From contig CATKXR010000051.1 in the NCBI GenBank assembly GCA_949840805.1, positions 1-37,386 of the forward strand: a DNA stretch of 37,386 bases. Direction: 5' to 3'. The notes beneath the pieces are model-generated. The model was given only the letters and a program-made list of their open reading frames with translations. It ran no database searches and was not told where the DNA came from. The number at the start of each line of letters is the position of its first letter. Position 1 is the first letter of the stretch. Source of the stretch: an uncultured Lachnospiraceae bacterium (GTDB lineage: Bacteria > Bacillota > Clostridia > Lachnospirales > Lachnospiraceae). Of this stretch, positions 1 through 7,852 are shown one piece after another. Both the position numbers and the translations under genes were made by a program.

Positions 1-187
1 ACCCGTACCCCGGGAAACCCTCGAAGAACGTCGGCGCTTAATGAGCCGGGATGGTTTTCCCGGCGAATTTAGCGTCCGCTACGTTCTTCACGGAGCGGGA
101 GCGCGTTTTCCGGGGTACGGGTAACAGACCAGGCGGACCCTTCGGAATAACTGTAAACAGCGTCAACCTCCGCACGATAATGCATAC
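1..187. repeat. Palindromic interspersed repeat, copy 1 (left side cut by window edge)
   Basis: Bases 1-180 align without gaps to 26218-26397 with about seven differences by eye. The first 18 bases pair with 105-122 apart from one mismatch, and an inner GAAGAACGT/ACGTTCTTC pair and a GCCGGG/CCCGGC pair extend this into a hairpin of about 122 nt. The non-palindromic tail ends near 180, where similarity to the other copies stops. The element must continue left of the window, because the copy at 26 kb has further palindromes there. No transposase is present, so a MITE-like or REP-like element is likely. It occupies most of the leader of the LysR gene. Confidence 0.85.
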
Positions 188-253
188 AGATCCACTTGCC
201 AAATAAGTATGCTCACCAGTATCACGAGGAAAAACAAATAAGGAGCATAAATC

Positions 254-1129
254 ATGGACATCAACTATGAATTATACAAGGTCTTCTATCACGTAGCCAA
301 CACCCTGAGCTTCTCCGAAGCCTCCAAGCTGCTTTTTATCTCCCAATCCGCCGTCAGCCAGTCCATTAAAGTTTTGGAAAAAAAGCTGGACCAACCCCTG
401 TTCATCCGCAGCACCAAGCGGGTACAGCTTACCCCGGAAGGAGAGATTCTCCTCAAACATATTGAACCTGCCATGAACCTGATCCGCAGAGGGGAGAATC
501 AGCTTTTAGAAGCCAACACTTTAGGAGGAGGCCAGCTCAGGATCGGGGCCAGCGACACCATCTGCCGCTATTACCTGGTCTCTTATTTAAAAGAATTTCA
601 CCGCAGATTCCCCAAAATCCACATCAAAGTGGCCAATCAGACCTCCATAGCCTGCGCGAAGCTTTTAGATTCCGGGCAGGTGGATTTCATTATCACCAAC
701 TATCCCAACTCCGGCCTGTCCAATACCCAGAACGTGCGGATGATCCTGGAATTCCATGACGTATTCGTGGCAAACGAGGAATACTTTCCTCTGAAAGGAA
801 GAAAGCTTGAATTAAAAGAACTGCAGGATTCCCCCATCCTGATGCTGGACAGGAAAAGCACAACCAGCGAATTTCTCCACAGCCTGTTCCAGCGCCACCA
901 GCTCGACCTGGTTCCCGAGATCGAATTAAACAGCAATGACCTGTTAATCGACCTTGCCAGGATCGGCCTTGGCATCGCTTTTGTCCCGGATTACTGCATT
1001 CCTGAAAATACTCCCGGCTTGTTTGCGTTGGACTTAAACGAGCAGATTCCTGCCCGTCATCTGGTAGTGGCATACAACGAAAACCTTCCTGTTTCCCAGG
1101 CGGCAAAACAGTTCATGGACATGCTGTAG
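254..1129 (+). CDS. LysR-family transcriptional regulator
   Basis: Cytoplasmic DNA-binding regulator of 291 aa, the usual LysR length. Residues 1-60 form the winged helix-turn-helix: the segment from FSEASKLLFISQSAVSQSI to FIRSTKRVQLTPEG is characteristic. Residues about 90-290 are the periplasmic-binding-like effector domain (GGGQLRIGASDTICRYYL, then the IGLGIAFVPDY segment near the end). The start is supported by AGGAG at 240-244, ten bases upstream. The gene stands alone on the plus strand behind a repeat and converges with the helicase gene only 12 bp away, with no terminator between. Effector and targets cannot be read from context, because no divergent partner gene is in view. Family assignment is secure and function is unknown. 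Confidence 0.93.
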   Translation: MDINYELYKVFYHVANTLSFSEASKLLFISQSAVSQSIKVLEKKLDQPLFIRSTKRVQLTPEGEILLKHIEPAMNLIRRGENQLLEANTLGGGQLRIGASDTICRYYLVSYLKEFHRRFPKIHIKVANQTSIACAKLLDSGQVDFIITNYPNSGLSNTQNVRMILEFHDVFVANEEYFPLKGRKLELKELQDSPILMLDRKSTTSEFLHSLFQRHQLDLVPEIELNSNDLLIDLARIGLGIAFVPDYCIPENTPGLFALDLNEQIPARHLVVAYNENLPVSQAAKQFMDML

Positions 1130-1141
1130 CCCCTGCCTGGC

Positions 1142-3616
1142 TTATTTTCCTTCCCGCCCCTCCCAAAAACGCTCCAGCCATCTTCCTGCGGTCTTTCTGG
1201 TCACTTTCCCGTATTCCGACCACTCCCGCGGGAACATTCCCTGGATCTCCGGCTGTAAAAAGCGGTCATCCAGCAGCAGGATCACACCTTTGTCCGTATC
1301 CGTCCGGATCACCCTCCCGGCCGCCTGAAGTACCTTGTTCATCCCGGGATACTGATAGGCATAGCCATACCCGTTCTCTTCTCTCTCTTCAAAATAATCC
1401 CTTAAAATCTCCTGCTCCGGACACACCATAGGCAGTCCGGTCCCTACCACAATCACTCCTTCCAGGCGCTCCGCCCTCAAGTCGATTCCCTCAGAAAAAA
1501 TTCCTCCAATCACACACAGCCCTACAAAGGACCGCTCTCTTCCTGCCTCAAAACGGTCCAGAAACGCCTCCCGCTCCTCCTCGGTCATCCGGTTTCCCTG
1601 CATCTGCCAGACGAGGTTCCCGTCAAAATCTCTCTCCAGTTCCTTTTCCACAGCCTCCATATATCGGTAAGAAGGGAAAAACACCATATAATTCCCCCTA
1701 TGGCTTTTTGCCGCCGCACGGATATAATCCGCCACCTTTCTATATTCCGCCTGGTTTCTGCGGCTGTAGCGGCTGCTTACATCAGAGCCAATCAAAAGCA
1801 GCCTGTTTTCTTCCGGAAACGGCGAGGGCGCATAGACCGCGTAATCCTCCGTATTTCCGGAAAGCAGCTTTTTATAATAGAGGATCGGCAAAAATGTAGC
1901 AGAAAAAAACACACTGCTCCTGCCTCTTTCCAGGCAATCCGACAAACACCTGGAAGGATCCACACAAAACAGGCGCAGCAAAAAGCTTCCGTCATCTTTT
2001 AATTCTGTATAGATCCGATAATGGTCGTCCAGATTCTCATACATGTTCAGAAAATGGCGCACCTGAAAGTAAAAATCAAGCACCGTTTCCCAATCGGCCA
2101 GCCCTCTCCCCCCGTCCTGTTCCTCCATAAAGCTTTCCAGTTCGCCAAATAATTCCGTCAGGCCCGCCGCAAACAGATGGACATTCTCCACCAATTGATA
2201 AGACTGGCACTCCCGCTTCATCTCTAAAAGCATCCGGTTGCACCGTTCCAGAAGCCGCTCCGCCTTCCCTGCATGTCCCTTTAATATCCGCTTCACAGCC
2301 AGAAAATCCTCCTTCACCAGGGCAGCGCTGTACATTTCTCTGGCACGCCCCACCAGATTGTGGGCCTCATCCACCAGAAACAAGTATTCCCCTGAAACTC
2401 CGTTGGAGAAATATCGTTTCAGCCTTACATCCGGATCAAATACATAGTTATAATCGCAGATAATCCCATCCGCCCAGTTGCTGATATCCAGGCAGAACTC
2501 AAAGGGGCAGACCTGGTGTTTGTCCGCATATTTTAAGATTGCCTCCCTGCTTATATCCTCCTCCTGGCCGATCATGTCAAATACCGCCTCATTTACCCGG
2601 TCAAAATGTCCCTTCGCCAGGCTGCATGCTTCCGGATTGCACTCCGCCTTCTCGCGGGGGCAAAGCTTTTCCTTGGCGGTGATCGTCACCGTGGTAAAAA
2701 ATAGGCCATGGCGCCGCAGCAGCCGGAAACACTCCTCCGCCACGCTCCTGGTAATCGTCTTTGCCGTCAGATAAAACAGCTTCTCCCCATGGCCCTCCCC
2801 CATAACTTTCAGGGCCGGATACACGGTGGAAAGCGTCTTGCCGATTCCCGTCGGCGCCTGGATAAACAAATTCCGCTTCTGGCTCAAAGCACGGTATACG
2901 GACACTGCCAGTTCTCGCTGTCCCGGCCGGTAAACAAAGGGAAATCCGACAGACCGCAGCGTTTCATCCCTCCGGAGCTCATGATGGTACAAATAATCGG
3001 CCCATCTTGTATATTCCTCTATAAGCTCTTCAAACCAGACCTCCAGTTCGGAAAAACTCTTTTCTTTCCGGAACCTGCGGATCTCTTCTGTCTCAAGATT
3101 ACAATAAGTAATCTGTATTCCGATCTTCCGCCCTGTTCCTTTACGGCACACAGTTTCCTTTTCCCCCTTACCCTCCGCCTTACCTTCCCCCTTGTCCTCC
3201 GCCTTAGCCTCCCCCTGATCCTCCTGTCCCTGCAAATGCTCCCTGCCATACATATATCCATAGCAAAGGGCCTGGGCGAGATGAACCTGTATGGGTTCCG
3301 AAAGTCGCTCCAGGTCCATATACACCCCCTTGATCTCATCGATCACGGTTTCCTCCGGCCTTCGGATAATCCCGTCCGCCCGCCCCTCCACCACAATCCG
3401 GTACTTCTCCTTCTCCACTACTGTCTTAAGGGACACTTCCGCCTGGTAATCCGCCCCCATCCGGCGCTGTATTTTCCGGTGGATCCGGCTTCCTGCCTCC
3501 ATAGCGTCCCGCTGCGCCCCCGCGGTCCTCCTGTTGTCAATATCCCCGCCCCGCATCACAAATTCCACCAGATTGCGAACGGAAATTTTTATTATCTTTT
3601 TCTCCCTCTGCTCCAT
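1142..3616 (-). CDS. Rad3/DinG-type Fe-S DNA helicase with N-terminal RecB-like nuclease domain
   Basis: Superfamily 2 helicase of the XPD/DinG group, about 824 aa. The N-terminal ~120 residues carry PD-(D/E)XK signs: GRAD, then DEIKG twelve residues on, then a QALCYGYMY motif as in RecB/Cas4-type nucleases. Walker A (APTGIGKT) is near residue 260. A cysteine cluster (LCPREKAECNPEAC, then VCPFEFC) fits the 4Fe-4S domain, the DEAH box (LVDEAHNL) is near 418 and motif VI (QAAGRVIRTDTDKG) near the C-terminus. A Lys/Glu/Gly-rich linker (about residues 140-160) separates nuclease and helicase parts. I chose the ATG at 3616, about ten bases after AAGGGG; an ATG at 3625 is the alternative. Likely a DNA repair enzyme, with the exact role unknown. 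Confidence 0.88.
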   Translation of the reverse strand: MEQREKKIIKISVRNLVEFVMRGGDIDNRRTAGAQRDAMEAGSRIHRKIQRRMGADYQAEVSLKTVVEKEKYRIVVEGRADGIIRRPEETVIDEIKGVYMDLERLSEPIQVHLAQALCYGYMYGREHLQGQEDQGEAKAEDKGEGKAEGKGEKETVCRKGTGRKIGIQITYCNLETEEIRRFRKEKSFSELEVWFEELIEEYTRWADYLYHHELRRDETLRSVGFPFVYRPGQRELAVSVYRALSQKRNLFIQAPTGIGKTLSTVYPALKVMGEGHGEKLFYLTAKTITRSVAEECFRLLRRHGLFFTTVTITAKEKLCPREKAECNPEACSLAKGHFDRVNEAVFDMIGQEEDISREAILKYADKHQVCPFEFCLDISNWADGIICDYNYVFDPDVRLKRYFSNGVSGEYLFLVDEAHNLVGRAREMYSAALVKEDFLAVKRILKGHAGKAERLLERCNRMLLEMKRECQSYQLVENVHLFAAGLTELFGELESFMEEQDGGRGLADWETVLDFYFQVRHFLNMYENLDDHYRIYTELKDDGSFLLRLFCVDPSRCLSDCLERGRSSVFFSATFLPILYYKKLLSGNTEDYAVYAPSPFPEENRLLLIGSDVSSRYSRRNQAEYRKVADYIRAAAKSHRGNYMVFFPSYRYMEAVEKELERDFDGNLVWQMQGNRMTEEEREAFLDRFEAGRERSFVGLCVIGGIFSEGIDLRAERLEGVIVVGTGLPMVCPEQEILRDYFEEREENGYGYAYQYPGMNKVLQAAGRVIRTDTDKGVILLLDDRFLQPEIQGMFPREWSEYGKVTRKTAGRWLERFWEGREGK

Positions 3617-3714
3617 CCCTGCCATACCCCTTTTTCAGCATCTGCATGAACCATACTTTCTATTTTACCATTTTCCATCCATCCCGTGAATATATACAAA
3701 CAATATATACAAAA

Positions 3715-3745
3715 CAGGCAAGTACATTTTTGCTGCACTTGCCTG
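3715..3745 (-). terminator. Rho-independent terminator after the HPr-like gene
   Basis: CAGGCAAGT and ACTTGCCTG form a nearly perfect stem around an A-rich loop. On the minus strand it is followed by TTTTGTATAT, and on the plus strand by CTTTTTTC, so it could work in both directions. It lies 35 bp past the stop of the HPr-like gene and upstream of the helicase gene, separating the two transcripts. Confidence 0.75.
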
Positions 3746-3779
3746 CTTTTTCACCATGAAATTCTATTTTACTTTTCTT

Positions 3780-4022
3780 TTATGCGATTTTCTCCTCCAT
3801 CGGCGCAACCGTATCCAGGAATTTTTCAAATTCCTCGCTCTCTCCATGCAGTCTCACGTTCAAAATTTTCGTCAGATCCAGACTCAGTACGCCCAGGATT
3901 GATTTCCCGTCGATGACTACACGATCATAAAACACATCAACATCAAAATCGCACTTCATGGCTTCCATCACAAATGCCTTTGCATCTGCAATGCTTACTA
4001 ACTTAATCTTTCTCTCTTTCAT
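3780..4022 (-). CDS. HPr/Crh-like phosphocarrier-family protein without the active histidine
   Basis: 80 aa, the size of HPr. The central IDGKSILGVLSLDL matches the HPr segment that holds the regulatory Ser46, and the serine is present. The usual GLHARP active-site loop near residue 15 is replaced by SIADAKAF, so the phospho-accepting histidine is missing. This is the arrangement of Bacillus Crh, which keeps Ser46 and lacks His15. By analogy the protein may act as a regulatory partner (for example for CcpA) and not as a sugar-PTS carrier; that is inference. AAAGGAG lies eight bases before ATG. It is a single-gene transcript with its own promoter and terminator. HPr kinase is not in this window. 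Confidence 0.82.
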   Translation of the reverse strand: MKERKIKLVSIADAKAFVMEAMKCDFDVDVFYDRVVIDGKSILGVLSLDLTKILNVRLHGESEEFEKFLDTVAPMEEKIA

Positions 4023-4043
4023 ATCGATTACTCCTTTTTTGTG

Positions 4044-4096
4044 AACACCACTATTGGTGTTGCTTCCGTTATACCACGTTCCCCCTTAAATGTCAA
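4044..4096 (-). promoter_or_regulatory. SigA-type promoter plus small dyad upstream of the HPr-like gene
   Basis: On the minus strand TTGACA (4091-4096), a 17-bp spacer and TATAAC (4068-4073) form a near-consensus promoter. Just downstream, at the expected transcript start, AACACCA-CTAT-TGGTGTT (4044-4061) is a perfect 7-bp inverted repeat. It could be an operator or a 5'-end RNA hairpin ahead of the ribosome-binding site. Confidence 0.72.
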
Positions 4097-4400
4097 ATTC
4101 CGGCTTTCTTGTTTTCTTTCCGAAAATCTACATAATTTTTCCAACTTTTTTCCTTTTTCTTCTTTGAATTTTATTAAAATTCACGCTTATCCTGACCGGT
4201 TTTTTCCCTCTCCTGCAGCAATTAAAATCCCCCTGCCATCTTTATGCCGAAAAAAATTACGCACTTCATAAAAAAATTCTCCAAAATAATAAAAACAACG
4301 GTATTCAGTCCATTTCATCCCGGTCCGCCGAGAAAATATACTCGCGTGCACACTTATTTGCCAAATGATTCAGTGTATTTATGGAAAGACGGGAACTGTG
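4097..4400. other. Intergenic region between the HPr-like gene and cbiG
   Basis: AT-rich, with no gene recognised. GCCAAATGATT at about 4349-4359 is inverted at about 4406-4416, inside the last codons of cbiG, with a 46-nt loop and no T-tract, so it does not look like an ordinary terminator. It may mark an old insertion or deletion boundary at the end of cbiG. Confidence 0.4.
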
Positions 4401-5495
4401 TTAGCAAATCATTTGGCTCACGGGTATATATCCTCCGTCAACTGCCGCTGCCACAGCCACCCCGTCTCCTGTCTTCTTCTCTGCTGCCAGCCTTCCATCC
4501 TTCCCGGCCCCTAAGACAGCCGCCCTCTCGCACACGTTTCCCGTTCCGACCACCTGGCGGACAAATGCGGATTCCGCCACGGTGCCTTCCGCCTCTTCCA
4601 ACTCTTCGGCACTAAAAGTCACAAAAGGAACCTTCCACCTCTCTGCCAGCCAGCAGATTCCTTCCTCGTTCCTCTTCCTGCTGATACTGGCGATTCGGGC
4701 CACGGCCCGTTCCTCCAGGTTCGCTTCCCTCAGCGTTTTCTGTACCATCCTTCTGATTCTTTCCCCGCCAACCCCTTTCCGGCATCCAATCCCCACTGTC
4801 AGACGCCTTGGAATCAGGCGCAGGACCCTGCCTTCTTCCTCCAAACTTTTTAACACCCCTTCTTCAGCCTCTCTCTTTACCGTAATCCACACATTCATGC
4901 TTCCCGGCCTGTTTCTGGCGTATCCTTCGGGAACCGGTCCGGAAAGAGGAAAATCACTGAAAAATCCGATGGTCTCTTTTTCCAGCGCCGCGGCTGCCAG
5001 CCGTTTTGCCGATTCCTTGTCTTCTATTAAAAGGTTATGGCTTGTTGCCCACACATCAATGGCAGTTCCCCCGTTTACATCCGTGGCCGTCGTGATCACC
5101 GGAACTGCCCCGCAGACTTTTGCCGCCGCCGCTGCCAGCCTGTTAGCCCCGCCCACATGGCCTGAAAGCAGGGAGACGGCATAGTTTCCCAGCTCATCCA
5201 TCACCACTACCGCCGGATCCGTCATCTTATCTTTCAAAAAGGGAGCCACGGACCGGACCGCGATTCCGGCGGCGCCTATGAAAATAATCCCGTCCGCCCT
5301 CTGAAACTGCTTTCCCGTCCACTCTCCTGCCGATTCCTCCAAAGGCATGATCCCCTTCTGCTTTTTCAAATCTTCCGAAAAAAAACGGGGAAGCACATAA
5401 CCTTCACAGTCCTCCCCCTTTTTCCGAAGCCCTTCCACCAGACAGGAACACAGCCTGCCTCCCTGCCTCGTAAAGCTGATCACCGCGATTTTCAT
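4401..5495 (-). CDS. cbiG: Cobalt-precorrin-5A hydrolase CbiG
   Basis: 364 aa enzyme of anaerobic (early cobalt insertion) cobalamin synthesis. CbiG opens the ring-A lactone of cobalt-precorrin-5A and releases acetaldehyde. Diagnostic segments are IIFIGAAGIAVRSVAPFLKD, DPAVVVMDELGNYAVSLLSG and GGANRLA, followed by a C-terminal domain with VGIGCRKG. The start at 5495 (MKIAVISF) is chosen because AGAGGA sits just upstream and family members begin there; an in-frame ATG at 5549 would add 18 unlikely residues. It lies 50 bp after cbiD and is probably cotranscribed. The last nine residues (from YIPVSQ) run into an inverted repeat and may not be ancestral. No other cobalamin genes are in the window. 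Confidence 0.92.
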   Translation of the reverse strand: MKIAVISFTRQGGRLCSCLVEGLRKKGEDCEGYVLPRFFSEDLKKQKGIMPLEESAGEWTGKQFQRADGIIFIGAAGIAVRSVAPFLKDKMTDPAVVVMDELGNYAVSLLSGHVGGANRLAAAAAKVCGAVPVITTATDVNGGTAIDVWATSHNLLIEDKESAKRLAAAALEKETIGFFSDFPLSGPVPEGYARNRPGSMNVWITVKREAEEGVLKSLEEEGRVLRLIPRRLTVGIGCRKGVGGERIRRMVQKTLREANLEERAVARIASISRKRNEEGICWLAERWKVPFVTFSAEELEEAEGTVAESAFVRQVVGTGNVCERAAVLGAGKDGRLAAEKKTGDGVAVAAAVDGGYIPVSQMIC

Positions 5496-5545
5496 AGCAT
5501 CCTCTTTCCTGATTATCGTGCATTTTATAGTACATTGTGAACGGA

Positions 5546-6754
5546 TCATTGTCCAAAGCCAATGGGCTGGCTGCCTGCAGCTCTCCCGATCAATCCGTGA
5601 GCCTGGGAAAATACGATTACCTCAGCCTCAATCCGCCCCTTTGTCCACAAAAAGATCTGCTCCTTCACATGCTTTGCCGCACAGGCGAGGACAAGCTCCG
5701 CAATCCCTGCCTCCCTCAGCTTTCCCACTGCCTCTTCCGTAGTATTGGCCTTCCCTACGGCCTCCAAAAGACAAGCCTTTGCCTGCGGATTTTTCAATCC
5801 CGTCTTCGTCTCCTCCCGTCCCTCCAATACTTCTCTGGCCAGCCGGACCATGATCTCCATCCTCTGGTCGCCATATCTGGAGTGAGTATTTCTGACGCCT
5901 CCCGCTGCCTTCACCATCTTTCCGATATGGCCGGCCAGCAAAATCCGCCTTACCCCTTCCTCCGCAGCCATCACCACCGAGTCGGCAATAAAATTGCTGC
6001 ATTTTACCGCTTCTCCTAAAGGAATCCCCATCTTTTGCCGCAGGAACTCTTCTCCGTAATTCCCGGGCGCCATCAGGATCCTCTCCCTTCCCTCCGCTGC
6101 TTTCACCCGGATATCCAAACGGATTGTCTCCAGCAGAGCCTTTTCGCTCATAGGCTCCACAATGCCTGTGGTTCCCAGCAGGGAGATCCCTCCCACAATC
6201 CCAAGACGAGGGTTAAACGTTTTCTCAGCCAGCGCAATTCCGTCCGGGACCGCTGTCTGCACCTCCAGCAGCCCCTCATATCCCGTTTTGCGGCGAACCT
6301 CCTCCACTGCCTGTAAAATCATCCTGCAAGGCACGGGATTGATTGCATAATGCCCCTTGAGGCAAGGCAGCCCCTCCTTTGCGGCAATCCCGATCCCAGG
6401 CCCCCCATTTAAATAAATCCCCGGATACTCCTCCAGCAGATATCCCTTCCCCTCAAGGCACAGCCTCTCCCAATGTTGTTCTTTAATGGGAAGCACCCTG
6501 CCGTATATCCAGGCCCCATCCGTCACGTCCGGGTCATCTCCCGCGTCCTTCTTCACCCGCCACCAGCCATCCCCCTCCAAAACGCTTTCGCCTGTTTCCA
6601 CGGGTTCCGGAACAAATTCCGCCCACGTCCCGTTTCCTAAACAGACCTTTACCTGCCCCGATACCTTTCCCTCCATCAAAAACATAGCCGCGGCCTTTGC
6701 CGCAGCCGATGCACAAGTTCCCGTTGTATATCCGCTTCTCAATTTCTGTCCCAT
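5546..6754 (-). CDS. cbiD: Cobalt-precorrin-5B C1-methyltransferase CbiD
   Basis: 402 aa, slightly longer than many CbiD proteins. CbiD methylates C-1 of cobalt-precorrin-5B with SAM, the step after CbiG. The N-terminus KLRSGYTTGTCASAAAKAA is the family signature; GGPGIGIAAKEGLPC, GIVGGISLLGTTGIVEPMSE and LLAGHIGKMVKAAGG are further conserved blocks. The start follows a weak GCAGG site by eight bases. It leads a two-gene set with cbiG. I saw no cobalamin riboswitch in the ~150 bp upstream, where a decayed divergent gene begins, so the original promoter may be lost or rearranged. Confidence 0.93.
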   Translation of the reverse strand: MGQKLRSGYTTGTCASAAAKAAAMFLMEGKVSGQVKVCLGNGTWAEFVPEPVETGESVLEGDGWWRVKKDAGDDPDVTDGAWIYGRVLPIKEQHWERLCLEGKGYLLEEYPGIYLNGGPGIGIAAKEGLPCLKGHYAINPVPCRMILQAVEEVRRKTGYEGLLEVQTAVPDGIALAEKTFNPRLGIVGGISLLGTTGIVEPMSEKALLETIRLDIRVKAAEGRERILMAPGNYGEEFLRQKMGIPLGEAVKCSNFIADSVVMAAEEGVRRILLAGHIGKMVKAAGGVRNTHSRYGDQRMEIMVRLAREVLEGREETKTGLKNPQAKACLLEAVGKANTTEEAVGKLREAGIAELVLACAAKHVKEQIFLWTKGRIEAEVIVFSQAHGLIGRAAGSQPIGFGQ

Positions 6755-6904
6755 CCCACATCGCCTGCTCTTCTTTTCCTGAAATAAACCACTTCCGGAA
6801 CATAAGATCTGTGCCGGAATCGCTTATCATGATTATAAATATATTTTCCTGTTTTGGCAAGGATATATGCCGCCCCAGTAAACAGTACAATTACCCTGTC
6901 CTTA

Positions 6905-7660
6905 AAAATGCTGTCCCTCTATCTTTCCTGTTATTATGGAAAAAAGATGATCATTCTTCTGGAAGAATATGGTCTGTCTGCTCAAAAAGAGGCAGTCAAA
7001 ACCTGGTATGATGGTTTTATTTTTGTCAGGGAAAAGGATATTTATAACCCATGGACAATCATCAATTATCTCAAAACGCAAAAACTATCCTGTTATTGGG
7101 CCAATACCAGCAGCAACAGTTTAGTCGGAAAACTGATCCGAGAAGGAAGCCCGGAAATAAAAGAAACCATGGAGGACCTTTTGAATGAACAAAAACTATG
7201 TACAACGATTGATGAGCAAATCGTTTTCCGTCAGTTGGAGTACAACGAGAGCGCTGTGTGGAGCCTGTTTCTGGCAAGCGGATATCTGAAAGCGGACAGC
7301 CATCAGTTTAATGAAGAACTTGGAATAGAGGAATATGAACTGAGTTTAACCAACAAAGAGGTTCATATTACCTTTAAAAAGATGATACGAGGCTAGTTCG
7401 GACAGTCAGTGAAAGAATATAACGGATTTATCAGAGCATTATTGCAGGGCAATACAAAAGAGATGAACGCTTATATGAACCGGATTGCCCTGGCCACGTT
7501 CAGCTATTTTGATACGGAAACCGTCCGTCAGGATCGGAACCGGAACGATTTTTCCACGGATTCGTATTAGGCCTTATAGTAGAACTGTCTGGCCGGTACG
7601 TGATCACCTCCAATCGGGAAAGCGGTTTTGGATTCTCCGGTAAAAAGGTTCTTATCGGAT
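6905..7660 (+). pseudogene. Decayed AAA-ATPase-like/DUF1703 (PD-(D/E)XK) family gene
   Basis: Internal and C-terminal blocks typical of this clostridial family are readable: AVKTWYDGFIF, IYNPWTIINYLKTQK, YWANTSSNSLVGKLIREG, then EYNESAVWSLFLASGYLK. A TAG at 7394-7396 interrupts FKKMIRG, after which the same frame resumes with FGQSVKEYNGFIRALLQGN. A frameshift near 7540 then moves the frame to PERFFHGFVLGLIVELSGRY, which runs to a stop near 7660. The N-terminal ATPase part with its Walker motifs is absent. No useful start or ribosome-binding site is seen. The decay ends where a palindromic repeat copy begins. Confidence 0.82.
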
Positions 7661-7689
7661 AATCCTGTTGTCCGTCCCCCTGATTTTCC

Positions 7690-7840
7690 CGAAAGATCCG
7701 CAGAAAAAGAAGGATAGAACGTTTTCAGACCCGTTCCCGCTGCGTTCTTCACGGAGCGGGAGCGGGTTTTGGGGGGTATGGGTAACAGACCAGACGGACC
7801 TATCGGAATAACTGTAGTAAACAGCGTCAATCTCTGCCCC
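7690..7840. repeat. Palindromic interspersed repeat, copy 2 (internally deleted)
   Basis: The left part (GATCCGCAG...AAGGATAGAACGTTTTCAG) matches the left end of the 26-kb copy around 25988-26019. The right part (TTCTTCACGGAGCGGGAGCG onward to CAGCGTCAATCTC) matches the right end of copies 1 and 3. The middle, about 270 bp in the full copy, is missing. What remains still forms a short hairpin (CCCGTTCCCGCT against AGCGGGAGCGGG). A GTA triplet is inserted in the tail relative to the other copies. Confidence 0.8.
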
Positions 7841-7852
7841 AAAAGCTATCCT

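Noticed and set aside
1..187. Simple rho-independent terminator
   Set aside because: The hairpin is over 120 nt, has no T-tract and recurs elsewhere in the window with the same tail.
2708..3649. Plus-strand open frame of 313 codons opposite the helicase
   Set aside because: It is Pro/His/Leu-rich, matches no family and lies antisense to a gene with clear motifs.
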